DNA from: Glo-17 sp964549735
GTDB taxonomy: Bacteria; Krumholzibacteriota; Krumholzibacteriia; LZORAL124-64-63
Direction: 5' to 3'
DNA: 23,769 nt
Assembly: GCA_964549735.1 (NCBI GenBank)
Contig: CAZJWO010000054.1
Span: forward strand, 1 to 23,769
The translations under genes and the position numbers were made by a program. This document shows, piece after piece, positions 1-8,103 of this stretch (its first letter is position 1; each line of letters starts with the position of its first letter). The notes under the pieces were generated by a model, which saw nothing but the letters and a program-made list of their open reading frames with translations, had not been told where the DNA came from and ran no database searches.

Positions 1-1
1 C

Positions 2-454
2 ACGAGCCAAGGACCGCTGACAGCGAGCTTCGGTCTCGGCGGAGCCGATGCGGTCGACGTCACGGTCCATTGGCCTTCGGGCATCGTGCAGATCATCGAG
101 GGCGTCCCGACGCGCCAGAAGTTGCTGGTGACGGAGCTCGCGGGAGCGACTGGCGTCGCGTCTCCCGTCGTGCCGCAGGCTTTCTTCGCCAGGATCTATC
201 CGAACCCATTCAACCCGACAGTGACGATCGAACTCGGTTTGCCGCAAACCGCGCTGATCAACGCGAACATCTACGATCTGCAGGGCAAACGGGTCAAGAC
301 CCTCTGCCAGGGCGTTCCGTATGCGGCAGGCCAGCATGCGTTGCGCTGGTCGGGAGTCGACGACCAGGGACGGACGGTCAGGTCCGGCATCTACATCTAT
401 CGCGTGCAGGCAGGGGATCATGTGTCGTCCGGCCGGATGACTTTGTTGAAGTGA
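2..454 (+). CDS. C-terminal part of CRTAC1/UnbV-like secreted protein with FlgD-like sorting domain (partial)
   Basis: The reading frame is open from the left edge of the window, so the start is missing. The first ~40 residues (FGLGGADAVDVTVHWPSG, then a short IIEGV..RQKLLVTE stretch) match the ASPIC/UnbV domain that normally closes FG-GAP/VCBS-repeat proteins of the CRTAC1 type. A linker is followed by an ~80-residue FlgD-like Ig domain: YPNPFNPTVTIELGLP, IYDLQGKRVKTL, AGQHALRWSGVDDQGR, SGIYIYRVQAG. In FCB-group bacteria this C-terminal module is a type IX-style sorting or anchoring signal, so the protein is probably exported and surface bound or released. The missing N-terminal part is predicted to hold FG-GAP propeller repeats (family knowledge, not seen here). 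The substrate or ligand is unknown. The frame ends at TGA 452-454. Confidence 0.85.
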   Translation, partial: TSQGPLTASFGLGGADAVDVTVHWPSGIVQIIEGVPTRQKLLVTELAGATGVASPVVPQAFFARIYPNPFNPTVTIELGLPQTALINANIYDLQGKRVKTLCQGVPYAAGQHALRWSGVDDQGRTVRSGIYIYRVQAGDHVSSGRMTLLK

Positions 455-502
455 TGCCTTGACCGGGCTGGACGGTTGCTATCGCCGATCATTATCTCAC
501 GC

Positions 503-530
503 GGGGCCCCGGTCGCAGAACCGGGGCCTC
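503..530 (+). terminator. GC-rich hairpin after the CRTAC1-like gene
   Basis: Arms GGCCCCGGT (505-513) and ACCGGGGCC (520-528) pair perfectly around a 6-nt loop, and 503-504 can extend the stem with 529-530. It lies about 50 nt after the stop at 454 and before the next gene at 638. No T-tract follows, so it is either a weak intrinsic terminator or a 3'-end stabilising hairpin. Confidence 0.45.
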
Positions 531-637
531 GGCAATCCAGCCGCACCTAGTCCAATCCCGCGATCCGTGGTACCGTATCGACGCGTGGTCGATTACCCCC
601 GGCCGAGCTCAACCCTGCCCCAGGAGTCTGCTCCCTC

Positions 638-3600
638 ATGCGAACGATCCCCCTTCGTCACGCGCGACTCGCCTGCGGATTGGTCGTCCTGCTGTCTCTG
701 GCGGCCGTCGCGCCGACCGCGACCGCCCAACTCAACCTGGGCACGGCCGGCATCGCGTACGCCGACCTCTTCCCCGGAGCGCGTTTCGACGCCTCGATCC
801 CTGACCTGCCGGCCTTCTGCGGCATCCTGCCGGGCCAGCGCCCGTTGCGCGACGACGAGGTCCGCGGGTACTTCCAGCGCCTCGCCGAACTGTCGCCGCG
901 GGCGACGTTGCAGGAATACGGCGCCACCCACGAAGGCCGGCCGCTCTGCTATCTTGCCGTGAGCGACGAGGCGACGATCCGCGACCTGGACCGCTTCCAG
1001 CAGGAGCATCGCGAACGCCTGGACCCGCGCCATGGCGGCGTGCCGAGCGTGCAGAGCCTTGCCGGCGCCAAGGCCGTGGCCTGGCTCGCCTACGGCATCC
1101 ATGGCGACGAGCTGAGCAGCACCGACGCGGCGGCCGCCGTCGCGTACTGGCTCGTCGCGGGCGAGGACCCTGCCGCCGACGCCCTGCGCAGCAAGCTCGT
1201 CATCCTCATCGACCCCTTGCAGAACCCGGACGGGCGGGCCCGCTATCTCGCGCAGATCACCAGCTTCGCCCACCGGCGCGCCAACCCCGATCCGGACGAC
1301 CTCTCCCACGCCGGGGCGTGGCCCTGGGGACGCGGCAACCACTACCTCTTCGATCTGAACCGCGACTGGTTCAGCCTGACCCAGCCCGAGAGCGAGCGGT
1401 CGGCGGCCGTCGCAGGCTGGCTGCCGCAGCTGATGGTCGACAGCCACGAGATGGGGCCCAACGCGACCTACCTGTTCTCGCCGCCGCGTCATCCCTTCAA
1501 CCCGCACCTGCCGCCGAGCGCCCGCGCCTGGGAGCGGCCCTTCAGCGACGCCCAGGCGCGCGCCCTCGACGCGCGCGGCTACCCGTACTACTCGGGCGAA
1601 TGGAACGAGGAGTTCTTTCCGGGCTACGGCTCCTCTTGGGCGTCCTACACGGGAGCTGTCGGCATCCTGTACGAGATGAGCCGCACCACGGGCACCCTCG
1701 TGCAGAAGCGGGACCAGACCGTGCGCACGTTCGCCCAGGCGGTCGAGCACCAGGCCGTCTCCTCGGTCGCCAACCTCACGACGCTCGCCGACAACGCGGC
1801 GCAGGTATTGCACGACATGATCGCCGCACGCGCCCTGGCCGTTCGCGAAGGGCGCGACGGCAAGGTGCGCGCCTGGGTCTTCGCGGCCGACGCGCGCCGA
1901 CCCGAGCGTCTGCAGCGCCTGGCCGCGACGCTCGTCCGCCAGGGTATCGAGGTCCATGTGCTGGCCGACGTGAGCCGCGAGGAGTCCGGCCTGCACGACA
2001 TCGGCACCGGCCAGGCGGAGAAGCGGACGCTGCGGCGGGGATCGTTGCTCGTGCGCCTGGATCAACCGCAGGGGCGCCTCGCGCGGGTGATCCTCGACCC
2101 GCACGTCCCCATGAACAAGGAGTTCTTCCAGGAGGAACGCGAGTATCTGGAGAAAGGCAAGGGCACCCGCCTCTACGAGACGACGGCCTGGTCGCTGCCG
2201 CTGGCCCTCGGCGTGCCGGCCTATTGGCTGGACCGTGTGCCCGGCGGCACCTGGGAAGCCTGGACCGCCAAGGACGCCGCGCCGCCAGGCGAGCCGCGCG
2301 GCGCGCTGCCCGACGACTTCACCAGCGTGGTCATCTGCGGCCAGAGCGACCTGGCGCCGCGGGTGCTCGCGCGACTGCTGCAGGACGGCGTCGTCGTGCG
2401 CGTCGCGCGCAAGGAGTTCGTCTTCGGCGGCCGCGCGTTCGCGCCCGGCGCGCTGGTCGTGCGGCGCGAGGGCAACGCGGCCGATCTGGGCGAGCGCCTG
2501 CGCCGCATCCAGGACGACCTCGGCGTGGCGATGTGGCGGGTGACGACCTCGCGGCCCGAAGCTGGGCCTGATCTCGGCGGCGTCGAATACCGGGTCCTGG
2601 TCGCCCCGCGCATCGGCGTGCTGACCGGCAGCCCCGTCTCGCCGTCGGCCTACGGCTATCTCTGGCACCTGCTCGATCACGACCTCGACGTGCACTTCGT
2701 CGGCCTCGACATCGCGCGCTTCCGGCAGACCGACCTGTCGCGCTACAACGTGCTGGTCTTTCCGCCCATCTTCGGCGGCACGGCGATGTACCGGCAGATC
2801 CTCGGCCCCGGCGGCCTGGCGAACCTCAAGGAATGGGTCGCCGGCGGCGGCACGGCGATCGGCATCGGCGGCGGCGCGCGCTTGCTGGCCGACCCCAAGC
2901 TCGAGCTGACCATGGCGCGGTTCCGCGCCGACGCGCTCGATCTCTACCCGCCGCCGGTCTGGAGCATCGCGGCCGACGAGGCCGTCGCCGCCGGCCAACC
3001 GACCGCGACGGGCCTGCGCGTGGCCGTGCCCGAGACCGAAGCCGGCCGCAACAGCGCGCCGCCGCCGCCGATCGTGCGCCACGGCGCGCTCTACGACGTG
3101 GCCCCGATCCTCGGCCCCGGCGCCGCGCCATTCGCCGCAGGCCACGCCCAGGGCAAGCCCCTGGCGACACGACCCGTGAGCGTCGATCAATGGATCCGGT
3201 CCGTGCTGCCGCCGGGCCGCGCGAAGCCCGAGACGACCGATGTCGCCGCCGTGGACGAGCGCCTGCGCCGCTTCATGCCGCGCGGCGTCCTGGTGGCGAC
3301 GGACCTCGACCCGGAGCACTGGCTGAACTACGGCCTGAACCTGCGCGCACCGGTCTGGTTCGGCAGCGACGACACGCTCATCGCCACGCCGCCCGTCGCC
3401 GTGGCCGCGCGCTTCGCCGACCTCGCCGAATTGCACCTCGGCGGTCTGCTGTGGCCCGAGGCGGCGGCCCGCATCGCCCGCACGGCCTACGCGACGCGCG
3501 AGGCCGTCGGACGCGGGCAGGTCGTCCTCTTCGCCGACCATCCCGCCAATCGCCGCTGGCTGCGCGACACCGAGCGCATGTTCAACAACGCCGTACTGCT

Positions 3601-3640
3601 GGGGCCGGGAATGGGCACGCGCTGGGCGGCGGACTGGTGA
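638..3640 (+). CDS. secreted M14-family zinc carboxypeptidase with GATase1-like C-terminal domain
   Basis: This 1000-residue protein starts with a signal peptide (about residues 1-30, hydrophobic LACGLVVLLSLAAVA, then ATA). The M14 metallopeptidase domain covers about 70-370. The zinc-binding HxxE is in GIHGDELSS (His155, Glu158), the third zinc ligand is His270 in VDSHEMG, and the likely catalytic Glu346 is in ILYEMS. NPDG (197-199) and DLNRDW (239-244) are also typical. The long C-terminal half contains a Rossmann-like region resembling class I glutamine amidotransferase-like domains (around YNVLVFPPIFGG and EWVAGGGTAIGIGGG). That region has no obvious catalytic Cys, so it is probably structural or substrate-binding. 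The domain pair is known in large bacterial secreted M14 peptidases, and a role in peptide or protein degradation outside the cytoplasm is inferred. The ATG at 638 is preceded by AGGAG at 622-626. The gene nearly abuts the downstream rho. Confidence 0.88.
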   Translation: MRTIPLRHARLACGLVVLLSLAAVAPTATAQLNLGTAGIAYADLFPGARFDASIPDLPAFCGILPGQRPLRDDEVRGYFQRLAELSPRATLQEYGATHEGRPLCYLAVSDEATIRDLDRFQQEHRERLDPRHGGVPSVQSLAGAKAVAWLAYGIHGDELSSTDAAAAVAYWLVAGEDPAADALRSKLVILIDPLQNPDGRARYLAQITSFAHRRANPDPDDLSHAGAWPWGRGNHYLFDLNRDWFSLTQPESERSAAVAGWLPQLMVDSHEMGPNATYLFSPPRHPFNPHLPPSARAWERPFSDAQARALDARGYPYYSGEWNEEFFPGYGSSWASYTGAVGILYEMSRTTGTLVQKRDQTVRTFAQAVEHQAVSSVANLTTLADNAAQVLHDMIAARALAVREGRDGKVRAWVFAADARRPERLQRLAATLVRQGIEVHVLADVSREESGLHDIGTGQAEKRTLRRGSLLVRLDQPQGRLARVILDPHVPMNKEFFQEEREYLEKGKGTRLYETTAWSLPLALGVPAYWLDRVPGGTWEAWTAKDAAPPGEPRGALPDDFTSVVICGQSDLAPRVLARLLQDGVVVRVARKEFVFGGRAFAPGALVVRREGNAADLGERLRRIQDDLGVAMWRVTTSRPEAGPDLGGVEYRVLVAPRIGVLTGSPVSPSAYGYLWHLLDHDLDVHFVGLDIARFRQTDLSRYNVLVFPPIFGGTAMYRQILGPGGLANLKEWVAGGGTAIGIGGGARLLADPKLELTMARFRADALDLYPPPVWSIAADEAVAAGQPTATGLRVAVPETEAGRNSAPPPPIVRHGALYDVAPILGPGAAPFAAGHAQGKPLATRPVSVDQWIRSVLPPGRAKPETTDVAAVDERLRRFMPRGVLVATDLDPEHWLNYGLNLRAPVWFGSDDTLIATPPVAVAARFADLAELHLGGLLWPEAAARIARTAYATREAVGRGQVVLFADHPANRRWLRDTERMFNNAVLLGPGMGTRWAADW

Positions 3641-3654
3641 CGGAACAGAACGAC

Positions 3655-4752
3655 ATGACAGAAGACGCGACTGGCGTCTTCGAATCGCAACCTCGCGGCG
3701 GCGGTTACCTGCGCGACGCCGCCCGCTCATTCCAACCCGCGGTGACCGACGTCTTCGTGCCCCAGGCCCTGGTCGGCGCCAGCGGACTGGTCGACGGGGC
3801 GGTGGTCGCCGGCCCGACCGCACCGGGACCGCAAGGCCGGCAACTCAGGTCGGTGACGACTGTCTGCGGCATCGACCCCGCAGCCTTCCGCGCCCGCGAA
3901 CCTCTCGCGCGATTGCCGGCGATCAACCCCCAGAGGCGTTTCGACCTCGGCACTGGCGGCGATCCGGCGATGCGCATCATCGACCTCTTCGCACCGATCG
4001 CCCGCGGCACGCGCGGCCTCATCGTGTCGCCCCCCAAGGCCGGCAAGACGCAGATCCTCGAGGATCTCGCCAAGGCCATCAGCGCCGATGCCCCGGACGC
4101 CCGCATCGTGATCCTGCTCATCGACGAACGGCCGGAAGAAGTCACGAACTTCCGCCGCCAGGTTCCGGGCGAGGTCCTCGCCAGCAGCAGCGACCAGTCC
4201 GCCGCCGATCACGTCCGGCTCGCCGAGCTTTGCCTGGCCCGCGCCCGCTGCGAGGTCGAATGCGGCCACGAGATCGTGATCCTGGTCGACAGCCTCACCC
4301 GTATGGGCCGCGCCTTCAACACGGCCGGCGAAGGCTCGCAGCGCACCCTGACCGGCGGCCTCGACAGCCGCGCCCTCGAGATCCCCCGGCGGTTCTTCGG
4401 ACTCGCCCGCAACGTCGAGAACGGCGGCTCCGTGACGGTCATCGCCACGGTGTTGATCGAGACGGGTTCGCGCATGGACGACCTGATCTTCGAGGAGTTC
4501 AAGGGGACCGGAAACAGCGAGGTCGTCCTGAGCCGGCAGCTCGCCGAGAGCCGCGTATTCCCCGCCATCGACCTGAAGGCCAGCGGGACGCGGCGCGAGG
4601 AGCTGTTGCTGACGCCGCAGGAACTGAGCTGCGCCTATACGCTGCGCCGGCGTTCGCTCGACCTGCCGCCGAAGGAGGCGGTCGAAGCGCTGCTGGACCT
4701 GCTGAAGAAGTGGCCGACGAACGCGGAACTGGTGCAGGCGGTGGCGAAGTAG
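3655..4752 (+). CDS. rho: transcription termination factor Rho, short form
   Basis: Rho is the RNA-dependent ATPase/helicase that ends transcription at Rho-dependent sites. Clear motifs are Walker A SPPKAGKT (125-132), catalytic Glu158 in LIDERPEEV, Walker B VILVDSLTRM with Asp212, Q-loop TGGLD (233-237), R-loop KGTGNSE (283-289), and the arginine-finger region SGTRREELL (Arg313). The protein is 365 residues, against about 419 for E. coli Rho. The N-terminal helical Rho_N domain is absent, and the protein opens directly in the cold-shock-like RNA-binding domain. There the usual GFGFLR motif reads GGGYLR (15-20), so one aromatic RNA-contact residue is replaced by Gly. Start choice: ATG 3655 has a weak GGAA about 9 nt upstream. 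GTG 3637 overlaps the carboxypeptidase stop (GTGA) and would add six residues, which would mean translational coupling. Neither start restores the missing domain. Co-transcription with the M14 peptidase gene is likely. It could be a second, diverged Rho. Confidence 0.9.
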   Translation: MTEDATGVFESQPRGGGYLRDAARSFQPAVTDVFVPQALVGASGLVDGAVVAGPTAPGPQGRQLRSVTTVCGIDPAAFRAREPLARLPAINPQRRFDLGTGGDPAMRIIDLFAPIARGTRGLIVSPPKAGKTQILEDLAKAISADAPDARIVILLIDERPEEVTNFRRQVPGEVLASSSDQSAADHVRLAELCLARARCEVECGHEIVILVDSLTRMGRAFNTAGEGSQRTLTGGLDSRALEIPRRFFGLARNVENGGSVTVIATVLIETGSRMDDLIFEEFKGTGNSEVVLSRQLAESRVFPAIDLKASGTRREELLLTPQELSCAYTLRRRSLDLPPKEAVEALLDLLKKWPTNAELVQAVAK

Positions 4753-4770
4753 CGGCCCCGATGAGCCCTG

Positions 4771-4790
4771 GGCCGGGGAATCCCGGGCCG
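4771..4790. terminator. hairpin between convergent rho and kinase genes
   Basis: GGCCGGG and CCC-G-GGCC (4771-4789) can form a stem with one bulged base. It sits in the 40-nt gap between the rho stop (4752) and the stop of the minus-strand kinase (4793). No T-run follows on either strand, so it is only a candidate bidirectional terminator. Confidence 0.35.
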
Positions 4791-4792
4791 GT

Positions 4793-7700
4793 CTACCGAG
4801 GACGTCCGCTTGTAAACTCGACCTCGCCAAGCCTGGCTCGCCAGGCTTCCGCCTTGACCCTGGCGTCGGACGCGCCTGTTTGCGACCAGCGGTCATAGAG
4901 GAACACCAGCGCCCGGACGGCCCGCTGCGTGTGGTGATGCTCCGGTCCGTGGTCGTCGCGATACTGCGCGAAGGCGGCCTCGAGCAGCGGTTCGGCCTCG
5001 GCGAAGCGTCCGGTCGCGGCCAGATGCCGGCCGAACTGCAAGCGGGCCGACGCCGCCCGCCCGGCCGACGCCCCCGCGTGACGCGGCATGATCGCCGAAA
5101 ACAGGCTGTCGGCCTGGGCGTACCGACCCAGGCGGCTCAGCGCGGCTGCCGACAGCAAGTCGCATTGGGCCACCAGCCGATCGTCCTCGTCGAGAGCGGC
5201 GTCGACCGCGATCTGCCGCGCCGGCTCGACCAGTTCGAGGACCCGCGCCGGCCGTTCGCGGTCCAGTTCGACCTGTGCCAGGTCGCCCCGCGCGATCGCG
5301 TTGACGCGATGCGCGGCCCCGACATGCGCCGGGTATTCGGCGACGATCCTCTCGAGCATTTCCGCCGCCTCGTCCAGCCGGCCCATGGCGAAGTACGCGT
5401 TCGCCTGGTCATGCCGCGAGACCGTGACCATCAGGTGGTCGGGACCGAGCACCCGCGCGCGGATCGCGCCCGCCTCCTCGAACATGGTGGCGGCTTCGGC
5501 CAGCTTGCCGGCGTCGCGCAGGGCGCGGCCCAGGCTGTTGATCACCAGCGCCGTCTCGTGGTGCTCGCGGCCGTTGGCCCTCTCGTAAGCGGCGAGCGAT
5601 TCGCGGAACATCGTCTCGGCCGTGCGGTATTCGCCGCGCTGGTAGTACGCGTAGGCGATGTTCTGCAGCGTGGACAGGGTCTGCGGATGATCCTCGCCGA
5701 GTTGCTGCCGGCGGATCGCGAGGATCTGCTGGTTGAGGCGGTCGTTCTCCTCGTGTTGGCCCATCTCGCTCAGGATCAACGAGAGCGATGCCATGGCCGA
5801 GGCCGTCGCCAGATGATCCGGGCCGAAGTGGTCCGACGTCATGGCGAGGGATTCGCGGGCCAAAGCGGCCGCCTCGGCGAACCGCCCCAGCTGCTGCAAG
5901 CCGCGCGCATGGCTGGCCAGGCTCTCGGCCAGCTTCGGGTGCGCCTCGCCGTAGATGCGCCGCGAGATCGCCGCCGCCTCGCCGAAGCGCGCCTCGGCCT
6001 CGTGGTGCTTGTTCTGGTAGCGAGCGAGCCAGCCCAGGTTATGCAGGTCGGTGACGGTGAACGGGTGGTCGTGGCCGAGAATGTCCGTGTGGATCTCGAG
6101 CGCTTCCTCGTAGAGCGGTCTCGCCTCGTCGAAGCGGGACAGGTGCATCAGCACGTTGCCCATGCTGTTGAGGCTGGTGGCCAGTTCATCCCGGTTCTCC
6201 GGGGCGAGGACCTCGCGCTGGACCGCGATCGCTTCGGCCAGCGGCGATTCCGCCTCGGCGTAGCGGCTCTGCGCGACCAGGATGTTCGCCAGATCGCGCT
6301 GCGAGTTGGCGACCTGCCGGTGCCGATCGCCGAAGATGCGGCGGCGCAGATCCAGGGCCAGGAGCGCCTGCCGTTCGGCCTCCGGGAACTCGGCCAGTCC
6401 CCAGAACACGAGCGCCAGGCTGTTGTGGTTGATCGCCACGTCTTCGTGCAGCTCGCCATGCACTTCGCGATACAGCGTCAGAGACCGCTCGAACTGCGCG
6501 CGCGCCTTCTCGAAGTCGCCGAGATCGTAGTACGTCGTGCCGAGGAACGACCGGATGCTCGCCTCCACCTCCGGTTGATCCGCCAGCTCCTCGCCGACCT
6601 TGCGGTCGGTCTCGGCCAGGATCTCCTGCAGCAGCTCCGTGTCGCGGCCGCGTGCGACCGACGGCCCGACGCCCTGCAGCATGTCGGTCAGGAATTCCGC
6701 CGTCATCGTGGCCTTGGCCGCTTCGGCCCGGGTGCGAGCCTCGGCCTGCCTGGCGCGCACCAGGCCGAAGCTCGTGCCGACCACGCCGGCAGCCAGCAGC
6801 GCGACCATGGCCGTTGCGGCGGCGAAGACGAGCCGGTTGCGGGCGACGAGCTTGCGCAGACGGTAGGCTCGGCTCGGCGGCGAGGCCTGCACGGGTTCGT
6901 TCGACAGATAACGCACGATGTCCATGGCCAGCCCGTTGGCCGTTTCATAGCGCCGCGCACGGTCCTTCTCGAGGCTCTTCATGACGATCCAGTCCAGCTC
7001 GCCGCGCAGGACGCGCGGCAAGCGGGCGGCCTGCTCGCGGCGGCGGATCGCCACCTGATCGAGGCCGGCGCCGAGGGAGCTGGCGCGCGTGCTCGGCCGC
7101 GGCGGATCGACCTCGCGGATGATGCGCTGGATCTCGGCGAACCCCGCGCTGCGCAGGGTCTTCGATTCGAACGGCGTCGAGCCCACCAGCAGCGCGTACA
7201 GCAAGACGCCGAGCGAGTAGATGTCGCTGCGCGTATCGACGTCGACCCCGCTCAGATCGGTCTGCTCGGGGCTCATGTACTCGGGCGTGCCGATGAACTG
7301 GCCATGCTCGGTGAAGAAGGTCTTCTCGGTCAGCGACCGGCTGGTCGCCTTGGCGATGCCGAAGTCGATCACCTTGGGCACAGGCACGCCGTCGACGGTG
7401 CTCACCAGCACGTTCGAAGGCTTGATGTCGCGGTGGATGATGCCCTTCTGGTGGGCATGCTGGATCGCCTGGCAGACCTGGCCGAAGAGGGCGAGACGGT
7501 CGCGCAGCGGAAGCTGATGCTCGTCGCAGTAAGCGGTGATCGGCACCCCGTCCACCAGCTCCATGACGAAAAACGGCCGCCCGGCGGCGGTCGCGCCGGC
7601 ATCGTACACCCTGGCGATGTGCGGATGATCCATCAGGGCCAGCGCCTGGCGCTCGGCCTCGAAGCGGGCGATCACCTCGCGCGTATCCATGCCCAGCTTG

Positions 7701-7945
7701 ATGATCTTGAGCGCGACGCGCCGTTGCACCGGTTCGAGCTGCTCGGCCTCATAGACGGTCCCGAAACCTCCCTCGCCGAGGACCCGCAGCAGATGATACC
7801 GACCGATACGCTCGCCGACGCCGTCCTCGCCGGCTTCCAGGGAAGCCGGCGCCGGCGACATGGCTATGGTCGAGTCGTCGCCGGCCGCAGTGCATCCCTG
7901 GTCATCACCGTCCGCTTCAGATGGCCGGACATCGTCGTTCGACAC
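4793..7945 (-). CDS. membrane Ser/Thr protein kinase (PknB type) with C-terminal TPR array
   Basis: This 1050-residue protein has a Hanks-type kinase domain at about residues 50-350: glycine loop GEGGFGTVYEAE (57-68), ATP-binding Lys80 in VALKIIK, catalytic HRDIKPSN (171-178), DFG (194-196), and GTPEYMSPEQ (219-228) in the activation segment. A single membrane helix follows at about 372-395, in RLVFAAATAMVALLAAGVVG. The remaining ~640 residues are helical repeats of about 42 residues with the kinesin-light-chain TPR pattern (for example TSLNSMGNVLMHLSRFDEA and LHNLGWLARYQNKHHEAEA). The N-terminal kinase is therefore predicted to be cytoplasmic and the TPR array periplasmic, where it may bind protein ligands. 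The start is GTG 7945, chosen because GAGAGGAG lies just upstream and no better ATG precedes the kinase domain. The first ~45 residues are acidic and low complexity. It lies downstream of the DHOD-like gene on the same strand but probably has its own promoter. Its targets are unknown; a PP2C-type phosphatase domain is encoded at 19573-22917. Confidence 0.93.
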   Translation of the reverse strand: MSNDDVRPSEADGDDQGCTAAGDDSTIAMSPAPASLEAGEDGVGERIGRYHLLRVLGEGGFGTVYEAEQLEPVQRRVALKIIKLGMDTREVIARFEAERQALALMDHPHIARVYDAGATAAGRPFFVMELVDGVPITAYCDEHQLPLRDRLALFGQVCQAIQHAHQKGIIHRDIKPSNVLVSTVDGVPVPKVIDFGIAKATSRSLTEKTFFTEHGQFIGTPEYMSPEQTDLSGVDVDTRSDIYSLGVLLYALLVGSTPFESKTLRSAGFAEIQRIIREVDPPRPSTRASSLGAGLDQVAIRRREQAARLPRVLRGELDWIVMKSLEKDRARRYETANGLAMDIVRYLSNEPVQASPPSRAYRLRKLVARNRLVFAAATAMVALLAAGVVGTSFGLVRARQAEARTRAEAAKATMTAEFLTDMLQGVGPSVARGRDTELLQEILAETDRKVGEELADQPEVEASIRSFLGTTYYDLGDFEKARAQFERSLTLYREVHGELHEDVAINHNSLALVFWGLAEFPEAERQALLALDLRRRIFGDRHRQVANSQRDLANILVAQSRYAEAESPLAEAIAVQREVLAPENRDELATSLNSMGNVLMHLSRFDEARPLYEEALEIHTDILGHDHPFTVTDLHNLGWLARYQNKHHEAEARFGEAAAISRRIYGEAHPKLAESLASHARGLQQLGRFAEAAALARESLAMTSDHFGPDHLATASAMASLSLILSEMGQHEENDRLNQQILAIRRQQLGEDHPQTLSTLQNIAYAYYQRGEYRTAETMFRESLAAYERANGREHHETALVINSLGRALRDAGKLAEAATMFEEAGAIRARVLGPDHLMVTVSRHDQANAYFAMGRLDEAAEMLERIVAEYPAHVGAAHRVNAIARGDLAQVELDRERPARVLELVEPARQIAVDAALDEDDRLVAQCDLLSAAALSRLGRYAQADSLFSAIMPRHAGASAGRAASARLQFGRHLAATGRFAEAEPLLEAAFAQYRDDHGPEHHHTQRAVRALVFLYDRWSQTGASDARVKAEAWRARLGEVEFTSGRPR

Positions 7946-7949
7946 GGCA

Positions 7950-7957
7950 CTCCTCTC
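7950..7957 (-). promoter_or_regulatory. ribosome binding site deciding the kinase GTG start
   Basis: On the minus strand GAGAGGAG is followed by a 4-nt spacer (TGCC) and then GTG at 7945-7943. This favours the GTG over the internal ATG at codon 29. Confidence 0.6.
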
Positions 7958-7999
7958 CCGCTACGCGACAGGCGCGAACATTGGCGATTTAATTGATCC

Positions 8000-8028
8000 A
8001 ATATCGAGACGGTAGGAGAAAGGCGCAA
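8000..8028 (-). promoter_or_regulatory. candidate sigma-70-type promoter for the kinase gene
   Basis: On the minus strand TTGCGC (8023-8028) and GATATT (8000-8005) are 17 nt apart. They lie in an AT-richer patch about 50 nt upstream of the GTG start. Both boxes are imperfect, so the call is tentative. Confidence 0.3.
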
Positions 8029-8103
8029 TGCTGGCGATACCTGCAGCGTCGCCAACGGCTTCGCCGCAGTCCGCGGTGTCGTCGCGGCGAGCGGACCGAC
8101 CGC

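Noticed and set aside
2833..3654. Upstream extension of the rho frame within the carboxypeptidase gene
   Set aside because: The translation is Arg-rich and low complexity with no Rho_N similarity. It overlaps a well-supported gene in another frame.
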